From Candidatus Krumholzibacteriia bacterium (GTDB taxonomy: Bacteria > Krumholzibacteriota > Krumholzibacteriia > LZORAL124-64-63), in assembly GCA_028718575.1 (NCBI GenBank), contig JAQULN010000110.1:1-8205 (forward strand): a stretch of 8,205 nt of DNA, given 5' to 3'. A program made the translations under genes and the position numbers. The stretch's first letter is position 1, and every line of letters starts with the position of its first letter. Positions 1 to 6,268 of the stretch are shown here, piece after piece. Below the pieces are notes generated by a model. That model had not been told where the DNA came from and did not search any database. It saw only the letters and a program-made list of their open reading frames with translations.

Positions 1-1
1 C

Positions 2-1522
2 GACCGCCTGCTCACGGGCGCCCTGGCGCGGCGGGCCGTCACCCTGGCCGTGGCCGGCGGTTTGTTCGCGGCCAGCATTTGGGGGGTGCGCTGGCTCGGC
101 GTCGAGTTGATTCCGGAGCTGAGCGAGGGCGAGTTCTTCTTCGAGGCGCAACTGCCCGAAGGAGCCAGTCTCGCCGCGACCGACCGCGTCCTGCAGCGCA
201 TGGAAGCAGCGGCGGCGGCCGTGCCCGGCGTGGCGCTGCACTATGCGACGGTCGGCAGTCGATTGGGTGCCGGCGGTCTTGGCGCCAACACCCGCTCCGA
301 GAACCTCGGGCAGCTCAACGTGATTGTGGCCGACCGCGCGAACGCCGGACTCGAAACCGAGATCGCCGAACGGCTGCGCCGCGAGTTCATGCTATTTCCC
401 GACCTGGAAACCGAGTTCGGTCGTCCCGCCTACTTCACCCTGAAGACGCCGATCGAGGTCCGGATATTCGGCGAAGACTTGGCGGTGCTGCGCGACTACT
501 CGCTGGCCGTCGCGCGCCGACTCGAACAGGTTCCCGGGCTGGTGGACGTACGCTCGAGCCTGGAAGCAGGCAACCCGGAGCTGCAGATCGTTTTCGATCG
601 CGAGCGCTTGGCCGCCCTCGGGCTGGACATGGCCGCCTTGTCGCAGGCGTTGCAGGATCGCGTCCAGGGCGCGGTGCCCACGCGGTTCCGCCTGGAGGAT
701 CGGCAGATCGACATCCGCGTGCGCAACCGCGAGGCCGATCGACGCAGCTTGGAAGATGTGCGCAGCCTGGTGGTGCCGGGGCCGGGCGGCGAGCCGCTGC
801 GCTTAGTGGCTGTGGCGGACGTGCGCCTGGACCGCGGTCCAGCCGAGGTGCACCGCCTACAGCAGCAGCGGGCGGCGGTGGTCGGCGCGAACCTCGAACG
901 CCGCAGTCTGGGCGGCGCCGTCCGCGACGTGCGCCAGGCTCTGCAGGAGGTGCCGCCGCCGCCGGGCGTCTCCGTCGATCTCGGCGGGCAGAACGAGGAG
1001 ATGGAAGTCAGCTTCGCCAGTTTGCGGTTCGCGCTGCTGCTGGCCGTGTTTTTGGTCTACCTGGTCATGGCCGCCACCTTCGAGAGCTTTTTGCATCCGT
1101 TCATCGTGCTGCTTACCATCCCGCTGGCGTTGGTCGGCGTCGTGGCGGCGTTGCTCGTCACCGGCACGACGGTCACGGTGATCGTCTTGATCGGGGCGGT
1201 CATGCTGGTGGGGATCGTGGTCAATAATGCGATCGTCTTGATCGATACGATCAACCGTTTCCGCCGCGGCGGTCTGTCTAAGCGCGAGGCGGTGGTGCGC
1301 GCCGGCCATGTCCGGCTGCGCCCGATCCTGATGACCACGACCACCACGGTGCTGGGTCTGCTGCCGATGGCGTTGAGCTTCGGCCAGGGCGCCGAGCTGC
1401 GCTCTCCGTTGGCGATCACCGTGGCGGGCGGATTGCTGTTGTCGACGTTGCTCACGCTGGTGGTGATACCAGCGGTCTATATGATCGTGCCTTCGACGGT
1501 GCGCGCCCAGGCGGACGCGTAA
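2..1522 (+). CDS. RND efflux transporter, HAE1-type, C-terminal half (5' partial)
   Basis: Inner-membrane proton-driven pump subunit of a tripartite efflux complex, with its N-terminal half off the left edge. The frame is open from base 2, so the GTG at 50 is internal and 506 codons are visible. In order they show a membrane segment near codons 10-30 (the TM7 region), a periplasmic porter/docking domain to about codon 335 with the family phrases NPELQIVFDRERLAALGLD and DIRVRNRE, and then a bundle of about five helices. That bundle includes FLVYLVMAATFESFLHPF, GIVVNNAIVLID and LRPILMTTTTTVLGLLPMAL, and the protein ends soon after TLVVIPAVYM. In the TM10 motif the lysine of AcrB (SAKNAI) is replaced by Asn (VVNNAI), as in the SwrC-like branch. 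No adaptor or outer-membrane partner is visible; an upstream adaptor gene would be typical. The cargo cannot be read from sequence. Family call is firm. Confidence 0.95.
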   Translation, partial: DRLLTGALARRAVTLAVAGGLFAASIWGVRWLGVELIPELSEGEFFFEAQLPEGASLAATDRVLQRMEAAAAAVPGVALHYATVGSRLGAGGLGANTRSENLGQLNVIVADRANAGLETEIAERLRREFMLFPDLETEFGRPAYFTLKTPIEVRIFGEDLAVLRDYSLAVARRLEQVPGLVDVRSSLEAGNPELQIVFDRERLAALGLDMAALSQALQDRVQGAVPTRFRLEDRQIDIRVRNREADRRSLEDVRSLVVPGPGGEPLRLVAVADVRLDRGPAEVHRLQQQRAAVVGANLERRSLGGAVRDVRQALQEVPPPPGVSVDLGGQNEEMEVSFASLRFALLLAVFLVYLVMAATFESFLHPFIVLLTIPLALVGVVAALLVTGTTVTVIVLIGAVMLVGIVVNNAIVLIDTINRFRRGGLSKREAVVRAGHVRLRPILMTTTTTVLGLLPMALSFGQGAELRSPLAITVAGGLLLSTLLTLVVIPAVYMIVPSTVRAQADA

Positions 1523-1558
1523 CCGCGATTCGCCGCGTTGGGGCCGGCCGGGCCGGGC

Positions 1559-1586
1559 TTGACGCGTCGCTTCGGCTTTGTATGCT
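1559..1586 (+). promoter_or_regulatory. Putative sigma70-type promoter for the carrier-protein operon
   Basis: A TTGACG box at 1559-1564 matches five of six bases of the -35 consensus. It is followed by a 16-base spacer and TATGCT at 1581-1586, which matches four of six -10 positions including the key TA and final T. Transcription would begin near 1593, leaving a leader of about 60 bases before the ATG at 1655. It lies in the only sizeable gap of the window, between the RND stop and the carrier-protein start. No operator is evident, although an 8-base palindrome CGATATCG sits at 1610-1617 just downstream. Prediction from pattern only. Confidence 0.55.
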
Positions 1587-1644
1587 GTCGGCGCCCCCGG
1601 GCGGTTCATCGATATCGTTCACGGCCGCTTCCAGGCCGCCAACC

Positions 1645-1648
1645 GGAG
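1645..1648 (+). promoter_or_regulatory. Ribosome binding site fixing the carrier-protein start
   Basis: GGAG lies 6 bases before the ATG at 1655. It supports that start over an upstream in-frame start at 1538, which would add 39 arginine- and proline-rich residues, begin upstream of the predicted promoter, and look nothing like a carrier protein. A short inverted repeat (CGGCC at 1622-1626, GGCCG at 1634-1638, 7-base loop) lies just upstream; its stem is too short to call a regulator. Confidence 0.6.
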
Positions 1649-1654
1649 CACACT

Positions 1655-1906
1655 ATGGACCTCGAACAAAAGATCCGCGCCTTCATCCTGGACAGTTTTC
1701 TGTTCACCGACGACCAGTCGGCACTGTCGAGCCAGGATTCCCTCCTGGAAAAGGGCATTATCGATTCTACGGGCGTCCTGGAGGTGATCGCGTTTCTCGA
1801 ACAGGAGTTCGGGGTGGCGGTCGAGGACGAGGAGATGATCCCGGAAAACCTGGACTCGGTGGCCAACCTGGTCGCCTTCATCCAGCGCAAGCGGGCCGCG
1901 GCCTGA
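1655..1906 (+). CDS. Free-standing acyl/peptidyl carrier protein
   Basis: Small acidic carrier protein of 83 residues that would carry an acyl or aminoacyl group as a thioester on 4'-phosphopantetheine in the cytoplasm. The attachment site is Ser38 in GIIDSTGVLEVIAFLEQEF. The serine is followed by Thr rather than the Leu of the classic DSL motif of fatty-acid ACP. The rest fits the four-helix fold: a helix 1 region (residues 2-14), a loop, helix 2 after Ser38, and the PENLDSVANLVAFI tail typical of helix 4. The normal ACP length is 75-90. It is the first gene after the predicted promoter and is followed 28 bases later by an AMP-forming ligase, its likely loading enzyme. This pairing suggests a dedicated carrier rather than the housekeeping fatty-acid ACP, which normally sits with fab genes. 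No phosphopantetheinyl transferase is seen here. The tethered substrate is unknown. Confidence 0.9.
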   Translation: MDLEQKIRAFILDSFLFTDDQSALSSQDSLLEKGIIDSTGVLEVIAFLEQEFGVAVEDEEMIPENLDSVANLVAFIQRKRAAA

Positions 1907-1934
1907 GCCTGTTCCTTCATTCGAGGACGCTTCC

Positions 1935-3497
1935 ATGCCCAGCAAACCCCAGCGCCTGTTGCACGAAGCTCTGCCGCTCGTCGCCCAGGCGCATCCCACC
2001 AAGGTCGCCGTCATCGTCGGCGGCCGGGCGTACACCTACGCCGAGCTGGCCGAGCAGTCGCGGCGGCTGGCCGCCGCGCTGCAGGCTCGCGGCTTACAGC
2101 GCGGCGACCGGGTGGCTATCTACATGGACAACACCTGGTCCTGCGTGGTCGCGATCTACGCCGTGCTGCAGGCGGGCGGCGTCTTCCTGGTGGTCAATCC
2201 CCAGACCAAGGCCGACAAGCTGGCCTTCGTCCTGAACGACTGCGCCGTCAAGGTCTTGTTTTGCGATGCCCATCTGGCCTACGTCTACGACAAGGCGCTC
2301 GGCGACGTGCCGAGCCTGACGCACGCCATCGTTGCGGGCGGCGATGCGGTTTCGCCAGCCGCGGGCGCGGCGCCCCCGGCAGTCGAAGCCTGGACGGACG
2401 TCCTGGCCGGGGCTGAAGCTGTGCCGCGCGATGCCGGCACCATCGCGCTCGATCTGGCTTCGCTGATCTACACCTCCGGCAGCACCGGCAACCCCAAGGG
2501 TGTGATGCACACGCATCAGTCCATGCTCTTTGCCGCCGGCAGTTTGATCGAGTATCTGCGCATGGACGCCGACGAGGTCATCGTCAACGTCCTGCCGCTC
2601 GCGTTCGATTACGGCCTGTACCAGTTGCTCATGGCGGTCCAGCTGGGAGCGACCCTGGTGCTGGAGCGTTCGTTCACCTACCCCGCCGACGTGTTCAAGC
2701 GCCTGGAGCAGCACGGCGTCACCACGTTTCCCGGCGTCCCGACCATCTACTCGATCATCCTCGCCGCCCACAGCCGCAAGCCGCTCTCATTCCCGTCGGT
2801 GAAGCGGATCACCAACACGGCGGCGGCGCTGCCGAGCGACTACGTGCCGCGCCTGCGCGAGGTCTTTCCTAACGCGCTCGTCTTCAAGATGTACGGCCTG
2901 ACCGAATGCAAGCGCGTGAGCTATCTGGAGCCGGAGCTGGCCGACCTCAAGCCGCGGTCGGTGGGCAAGGCGATCCCCGGCACCGAGATCTTCCTGTTGA
3001 ACGCTGAGGGCAGACCGGCGGCTCCGCACGAGCCGGGCATCCTGCATGTGCGCGGCCCGCACGTGATGGTGGGTTACTGGAATCGTCCGGAGCAGTCGGC
3101 GCAGATGCTGTGCGCGGGCCGGCTGCCGGGCGAGCGGATCTTGCGCACGGGCGACTGGTTCCACACCGACGAGGAAGGATTCCTCTATTTCGACGGCCGC
3201 AGCGACGACATCATCAAGACCCGCGGCGAGAAGGTGAGCCCGGTCGAGGTCGAGAATGTGCTCTACGGCGTGCCGGGGGTGTTGGAAGCGGCCGTCATCG
3301 GCGTCGCCGACGATCTGCTGGGGCAGGCCATACGCGCCTACGTGGTCCGGGTGCCCGGCGCGGGTCTGCAGGAGCGCAGCCTGCGCCGCGAACTGAACGA
3401 GAAGCTGGAGAACTTCATGGTGCCGCGCGACATCATTTTCGTGGACAGCCTGCCGAAGTCTCCCAGCGGCAAGATTAGCAAGAAAGATCTCACCTAG
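1935..3497 (+). CDS. AMP-forming acyl/aminoacyl ligase (ANL superfamily)
   Basis: Free-standing adenylating enzyme of 520 residues. It activates a carboxylic acid with ATP to an acyl-adenylate and transfers it to a thiol, here probably the carrier protein encoded just upstream. The core motifs are intact: YTSGSTGNPKG at 179-189 (phosphate-binding loop), YGLTE at 320-324, TGD at 405-407 (ribose-binding Asp407), GRSDDIIKTRGEK from about 421 (hinge), and the C-terminal catalytic Lys513 in PSGKISK. The stretch YGLTECKR at 320-327 resembles, from memory, free-standing ligases that load amino acids such as proline onto discrete carrier proteins, but I cannot establish the substrate. Fatty-acyl or aryl acids remain possible. 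The ATG at 1935 has GAGGA 7 bases upstream (1923-1927). The methyltransferase gene begins 8 bases after the stop. The exosortase-associated ligase family is another possibility but no exosortase gene is in view. Confidence 0.92.
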   Translation: MPSKPQRLLHEALPLVAQAHPTKVAVIVGGRAYTYAELAEQSRRLAAALQARGLQRGDRVAIYMDNTWSCVVAIYAVLQAGGVFLVVNPQTKADKLAFVLNDCAVKVLFCDAHLAYVYDKALGDVPSLTHAIVAGGDAVSPAAGAAPPAVEAWTDVLAGAEAVPRDAGTIALDLASLIYTSGSTGNPKGVMHTHQSMLFAAGSLIEYLRMDADEVIVNVLPLAFDYGLYQLLMAVQLGATLVLERSFTYPADVFKRLEQHGVTTFPGVPTIYSIILAAHSRKPLSFPSVKRITNTAAALPSDYVPRLREVFPNALVFKMYGLTECKRVSYLEPELADLKPRSVGKAIPGTEIFLLNAEGRPAAPHEPGILHVRGPHVMVGYWNRPEQSAQMLCAGRLPGERILRTGDWFHTDEEGFLYFDGRSDDIIKTRGEKVSPVEVENVLYGVPGVLEAAVIGVADDLLGQAIRAYVVRVPGAGLQERSLRRELNEKLENFMVPRDIIFVDSLPKSPSGKISKKDLT

Positions 3498-3505
3498 GAG
3501 CGGTC

Positions 3506-4426
3506 ATGGACCATCCGCTGTACCGGGAACTGCTGGCGGTGCTCGCACGCGATCTGGAAGTGTTGCCGGACAAACCCGACGAAACGCCGGCCAACACCCT
3601 CGCCTGCCTCTGGAACCTGGCCGCCGGGCAGCGGCTTGCGGTCAGCCAGATCGCGAGCACTCGACTTGCCGAGCTGGACGAACCGGCGGCGGCGGCCCTG
3701 AAGGAGTTGATCGCCCGGCGCCTCAGCGGCGTGCCGTTGGCGCATCTGACTGGCCGGCAAGATTTTATGGGGATCGTCTTGCAAGCCTCGGCGGCGGCGC
3801 TCGTGCCGCGGCTGGAGACCGAACTGCTGGGCTGGTCGGCGCTGGCTAAGCTCAGGGCCTGCGAGGCTGCGGCGCCCTGGGTGGTCGATCTCTGCACCGG
3901 TTGCGGCAACGTGGCGCTCGGATTGGCAGTGCATGCGCCTCACGCGAAAGTCTGGGGCAGTGACCTTTCCGCCGAGGCCATCGCGCTGGCGCGCGATAAC
4001 GCGTGTTTCGTGGGCCGCCCGGACGTCGTCTTTTACGAGGGCGATTTCGCCAAACCGTTCGACTCGCCGGAGTTCCTGGGCCGCGTCGACGTGTTGACCT
4101 GCAATCCGCCGTACATTTCCAGCGGCAAGGTCGACACCATGCCGCACGAGATCCGGAGCTACGAACCGCGGCTGGCTTTCGACGGCGGGCCGTTCGGGAT
4201 CGGTATCTTACAGCGCCTGCTCAAGGAGGCGCCGCGGCTGCTGAAGCCGGGCGGGTGGCTGGTATTCGAGGTTGGCCTGGGTCAAGGCGACGCCCTTCAG
4301 CAACGCCTGTCGCGCCTGGAGGCTTTTGCCGAGGTAGAAGCGTTCGCCGATGCAGACGGCGCGATCCGCGCTCTGGCGGCGCGCCGCCGTTCGGCGACAA
4401 CGGAAGGAACGACCGATGCGCCGTGA
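3506..4426 (+). CDS. PrmC/HemK-like SAM-dependent methyltransferase
   Basis: Class I methyltransferase of 306 residues resembling the protein-glutamine N5-methyltransferases, which methylate the GGQ glutamine of release factors. Visible features are an N-terminal helical domain of about 85 residues, HLTGRQDF (the counterpart of the YILG..EF segment), LVPRLETELL at 99-108 (counterpart of the IPRPETE motif, with Leu replacing the second Pro), the SAM-binding motif DLCTGCGN at 128-135, and NPPY at 200-203, which in this family holds a planar amide nitrogen. SYEPRLAFDGG and a LLKPGGWLVFEVG strand follow. The housekeeping prmC usually sits beside the release-factor gene prfA. Here it lies between an AMP-forming ligase and a NadE-like gene, so a small-molecule or carrier-bound amide is a possible target (inference). 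GGAG at 3497-3500 precedes the ATG. Its 3' end overlaps the next gene by 11 bases. Housekeeping PrmC is not excluded. Confidence 0.88.
   Translation: MDHPLYRELLAVLARDLEVLPDKPDETPANTLACLWNLAAGQRLAVSQIASTRLAELDEPAAAALKELIARRLSGVPLAHLTGRQDFMGIVLQASAAALVPRLETELLGWSALAKLRACEAAAPWVVDLCTGCGNVALGLAVHAPHAKVWGSDLSAEAIALARDNACFVGRPDVVFYEGDFAKPFDSPEFLGRVDVLTCNPPYISSGKVDTMPHEIRSYEPRLAFDGGPFGIGILQRLLKEAPRLLKPGGWLVFEVGLGQGDALQQRLSRLEAFAEVEAFADADGAIRALAARRRSATTEGTTDAP
4404..4408 (+). promoter_or_regulatory. Ribosome binding site fixing the NadE-like start
   Basis: AAGGA sits 7 bases before the ATG at 4416, inside the end of the methyltransferase gene. It supports this start over the in-frame ATG at 4350, which would add 22 mostly arginine-rich residues lying wholly inside the methyltransferase coding region. 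The resulting 11-base overlap suggests translational coupling. Confidence 0.65.
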
Positions 4427-5402
4427 GCTGTCGGCCGCGGTTCTGGACATTGATCCCGCGGCAATCTGCAACGAGATCGCCGTAGCGCTGCGCGAGATCC
4501 TGCGCACCGACCTCAACCGCCGCGGACTGGTCGTGGGCATCTCCGGCGGCGTCGACAGCGCCGTCTGCGCGGCTCTCTGCGTGCGGGCCCTCGGGCCGGG
4601 CAAGGTCTTCGGATTGCTCATGCCGGAGCGGGATTCGTCGAGCCGGAGTACGCAACTGGGCCGCACGCTGGCCGAGCAACTCGGGATCGAATTCGCGCTG
4701 GAGGATATCGCGCCGGCTCTGGCGGCCATCGGGTGTTATCGCTGGCGCGACGAGGCGATCCGCAGCGTCTTCCCTGACTACGACGGCACCTGGAAGCACA
4801 AGCTCGCGATTCGCGGCGGGCAGCAGGGCCGGGTCAACTACTTTGCCTTGATCGCCGAGACGCCGGCCGGCGAGACCAAGGAAGAACGGTTGAGTTTGCA
4901 GGCGTACTTACAGATCGTCGCGGCGACCAATTTCAAGCAACGCTTGCGCAAAACGCTGGAGTATTTCCACGCCGACCGGCTGCATTACGCGGTGGTGGGC
5001 ACGCCGAACCGGCTCGAGTACGACCAGGGCTTCTTCGTGAAGAACGGCGACGGCTCGGCGGACGTCAAACCGATCGCGCACCTCTACAAGACCCAGGTCT
5101 ACGCCCTGGCGCGTTATCTCGAGCTGCCGGCGGACATCTGCAATGCGGCGCCGACGACCGATACGTTCAGCCTGCCGCAAGGACAGGACGAGTTCTACTT
5201 CGCACTGCCATACCACAAGATGGATCTCGCCTTGTGGGCGCACAATCATCAGGTGCCGGCGGGAGAGCTCGCGGCGGCGCTGCAGATCGAGGCGCAGCAG
5301 GCGGAGTGGATCTATCGCGACATCGCAGTCAAGCGGCGGACGACGCGCTATCTCCATCAGCGGCCGGTCCTGATCGCGCCGCTGCCGGAGCTGAAGCTCT
5401 GA
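4416..5402 (+). CDS. NAD(+) synthase-like, ammonia-dependent amide-forming enzyme
   Basis: ATP pyrophosphatase of the NadE family, 328 residues. NadE adenylates the carboxylate of deamido-NAD and replaces AMP with ammonia to give the amide. The N-type ATP loop SGGVDS is at 43-48, preceded by GLVVGI. LLMPERDSSSRSTQ follows, then NFKQRLR from residue 172, and the family signature GTPNRLEYDQGFFVKNGDG from residue 195 continuing into SADVKPIAHLYKTQV. There is no fused nitrilase-type glutaminase domain, so free ammonia or a separate amidotransferase would be the nitrogen source. It is longer than typical ammonia-dependent NadE (about 275). Much of the extra length lies between the ATP loop and NFKQRLR, around YRWRDEAIRSVFPDYDGTWK and the following 40 residues. 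It is last in the carrier protein-ligase-methyltransferase run, which hints at a non-NAD substrate (inference). It may equally be the cell's own NAD synthase. Confidence 0.85.
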   Translation: MRRELSAAVLDIDPAAICNEIAVALREILRTDLNRRGLVVGISGGVDSAVCAALCVRALGPGKVFGLLMPERDSSSRSTQLGRTLAEQLGIEFALEDIAPALAAIGCYRWRDEAIRSVFPDYDGTWKHKLAIRGGQQGRVNYFALIAETPAGETKEERLSLQAYLQIVAATNFKQRLRKTLEYFHADRLHYAVVGTPNRLEYDQGFFVKNGDGSADVKPIAHLYKTQVYALARYLELPADICNAAPTTDTFSLPQGQDEFYFALPYHKMDLALWAHNHQVPAGELAAALQIEAQQAEWIYRDIAVKRRTTRYLHQRPVLIAPLPELKL

Positions 5403-5439
5403 TCGGGACGCTTCGCCAATCGCCGGGACGGACCGGCAC

Positions 5440-5445
5440 AGGGGA
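5440..5445 (+). promoter_or_regulatory. Ribosome binding site fixing the DUF432-like start
   Basis: AGGGGA lies 4 bases before the ATG at 5450. It favours this start over the upstream in-frame ATG at 5234, whose extra 72 residues would run through the NadE-like gene in another frame and are Ala/Gly/Arg-rich shadow sequence. The 47-base gap 5403-5449 shows no convincing promoter or terminator. Confidence 0.55.
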
Positions 5446-5449
5446 CACG

Positions 5450-6265
5450 ATGGACGCCAAGGATCAACCCGCCGGCGGCCGCTCTGGCGCTTGGTGGCAG
5501 CCGTGGCAGGTGCCGCAGAACCACACCCTGCACGGCCGCCTGGGCCCGCTCGCGCTACAAGTCCACCACGTCCAGGGCGAATGGCGGATTGCGTCGACGA
5601 CCTCCGTGGAACAACGCGAACCCACCTGCGCCGAGATCACCGTGCGGCCGGGGTGCGGCGACGCCGAACAGTGGGAACGCATCCTGTTGGCGCGCGCGGA
5701 TTCCCAGCTCGCGCTCAAGCCATTGCTGGCCGACCGGCCGGTGGTGATTCGCCCGCGCCAAGCGATCGTTCTGCCCGGCGGCGAGGAGACCGTCATGTAC
5801 ATGTCGACACCGATCAGCGTGCGTTTGGAGGTCGGCCAGCCGCCGGTGGTCTTGCGCGAGGTTTCCAGCGTGCGATTGTCCGATACCTGGTTCGGGCCAT
5901 CGACGCGCGAAGGCGAGTTATGCTACGCCGGCAAGACCGGCGCCCTGCACACCCTGGCGGAGGTGCCGCAGCGCGTCCATCGCGCGCTCACCCCGGTCCA
6001 CATCCGCAACAAGGGGAATTCGCCGTTGCCGTTGGACAAGGTCAGTCTGCCGGTGCCGGTCCTGTCGCTATACGGCACCCCCGACGGTTACTTGTGGACC
6101 GAGGGGGTGACGCTCGTGCGCTCGGGCGAGTCGGACATGGCCGCCCTCAAGGTGGACAGCGGACCTCCCGCGTACGCAGGCCAGGTGACACTGATTTCCG
6201 ACCCGCGAGCGCCGCAGGCGCGTGGCGGCCTGGTTCGCGCCTTCAGCCTCTTGTTCGGGGAGTGA
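5450..6265 (+). CDS. Conserved hypothetical protein, tentatively DUF432
   Basis: 271-residue protein of unknown function. It has no signal peptide and no hydrophobic helix long enough to cross a membrane, so it is probably cytoplasmic or membrane-associated. It is rich in beta-prone segments. The N-terminus has a tryptophan cluster (AWWQPWQVPQN), and the middle has LPGGEETVMYMSTPISVRLEV and DTWFGPSTREGELCYAGKTG. The C-terminal third has PVHIRNKGNSPLPLDKVSLP followed by VLSLYGTPDGYLWTEGV. From memory these last segments resemble DUF432 proteins, whose genes I recall next to MscS channels; I could not verify this. The downstream MscS gene begins 3 bases after the stop, so the two are surely co-transcribed. 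The plausible reading is an accessory or modulator of the channel (inference). No catalytic motif is recognisable. Confidence 0.75.
   Translation: MDAKDQPAGGRSGAWWQPWQVPQNHTLHGRLGPLALQVHHVQGEWRIASTTSVEQREPTCAEITVRPGCGDAEQWERILLARADSQLALKPLLADRPVVIRPRQAIVLPGGEETVMYMSTPISVRLEVGQPPVVLREVSSVRLSDTWFGPSTREGELCYAGKTGALHTLAEVPQRVHRALTPVHIRNKGNSPLPLDKVSLPVPVLSLYGTPDGYLWTEGVTLVRSGESDMAALKVDSGPPAYAGQVTLISDPRAPQARGGLVRAFSLLFGE
6257..6262 (+). promoter_or_regulatory. Ribosome binding site for the MscS gene
   Basis: GGGGAG lies 6 bases before the ATG at 6269 and is inside the last codons of the preceding gene. This strong site, with only 3 bases between the stop and the next start, indicates tight co-expression of the two proteins. 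Confidence 0.6.
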
Positions 6266-6268
6266 GGC

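Noticed and set aside
79..1227. 382-codon open frame on the plus strand in another frame
   Set aside because: Arg/Gly/Ala-rich shadow inside the RND gene.
1541..1560. GC-rich GGCCGGCC palindrome after the first RND gene as a terminator
   Set aside because: The palindrome has no usable loop and is not followed by a T-run, so an intrinsic terminator is not supported.
857..1609. 250-codon open frame on the minus strand
   Set aside because: It lies opposite the RND gene and is rich in His, Arg, Gln and Asp, the usual antisense shadow of GC-rich coding sequence. The plus frame has clear RND motifs.
2094..2771. 225-codon open frame on the minus strand
   Set aside because: Shadow of the ligase gene; no recognisable domain, and the plus frame carries the adenylation motifs.
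1935..3497. Exosortase-A-associated ligase cluster
   Set aside because: The carrier/ligase pair recalls that setting, but no exosortase, decarboxylase or polysaccharide gene is in the window and the A5 motif fits less well from memory.
3494..4147. 217-codon open frame on the minus strand
   Set aside because: Opposite the methyltransferase gene, with Arg/Gln/His-rich composition and no motif.
5384..5402. Short GAGC-TGAA-GCTC hairpin at the end of the NadE-like gene
   Set aside because: Only 4 base pairs and no T-run; too weak to call a terminator.
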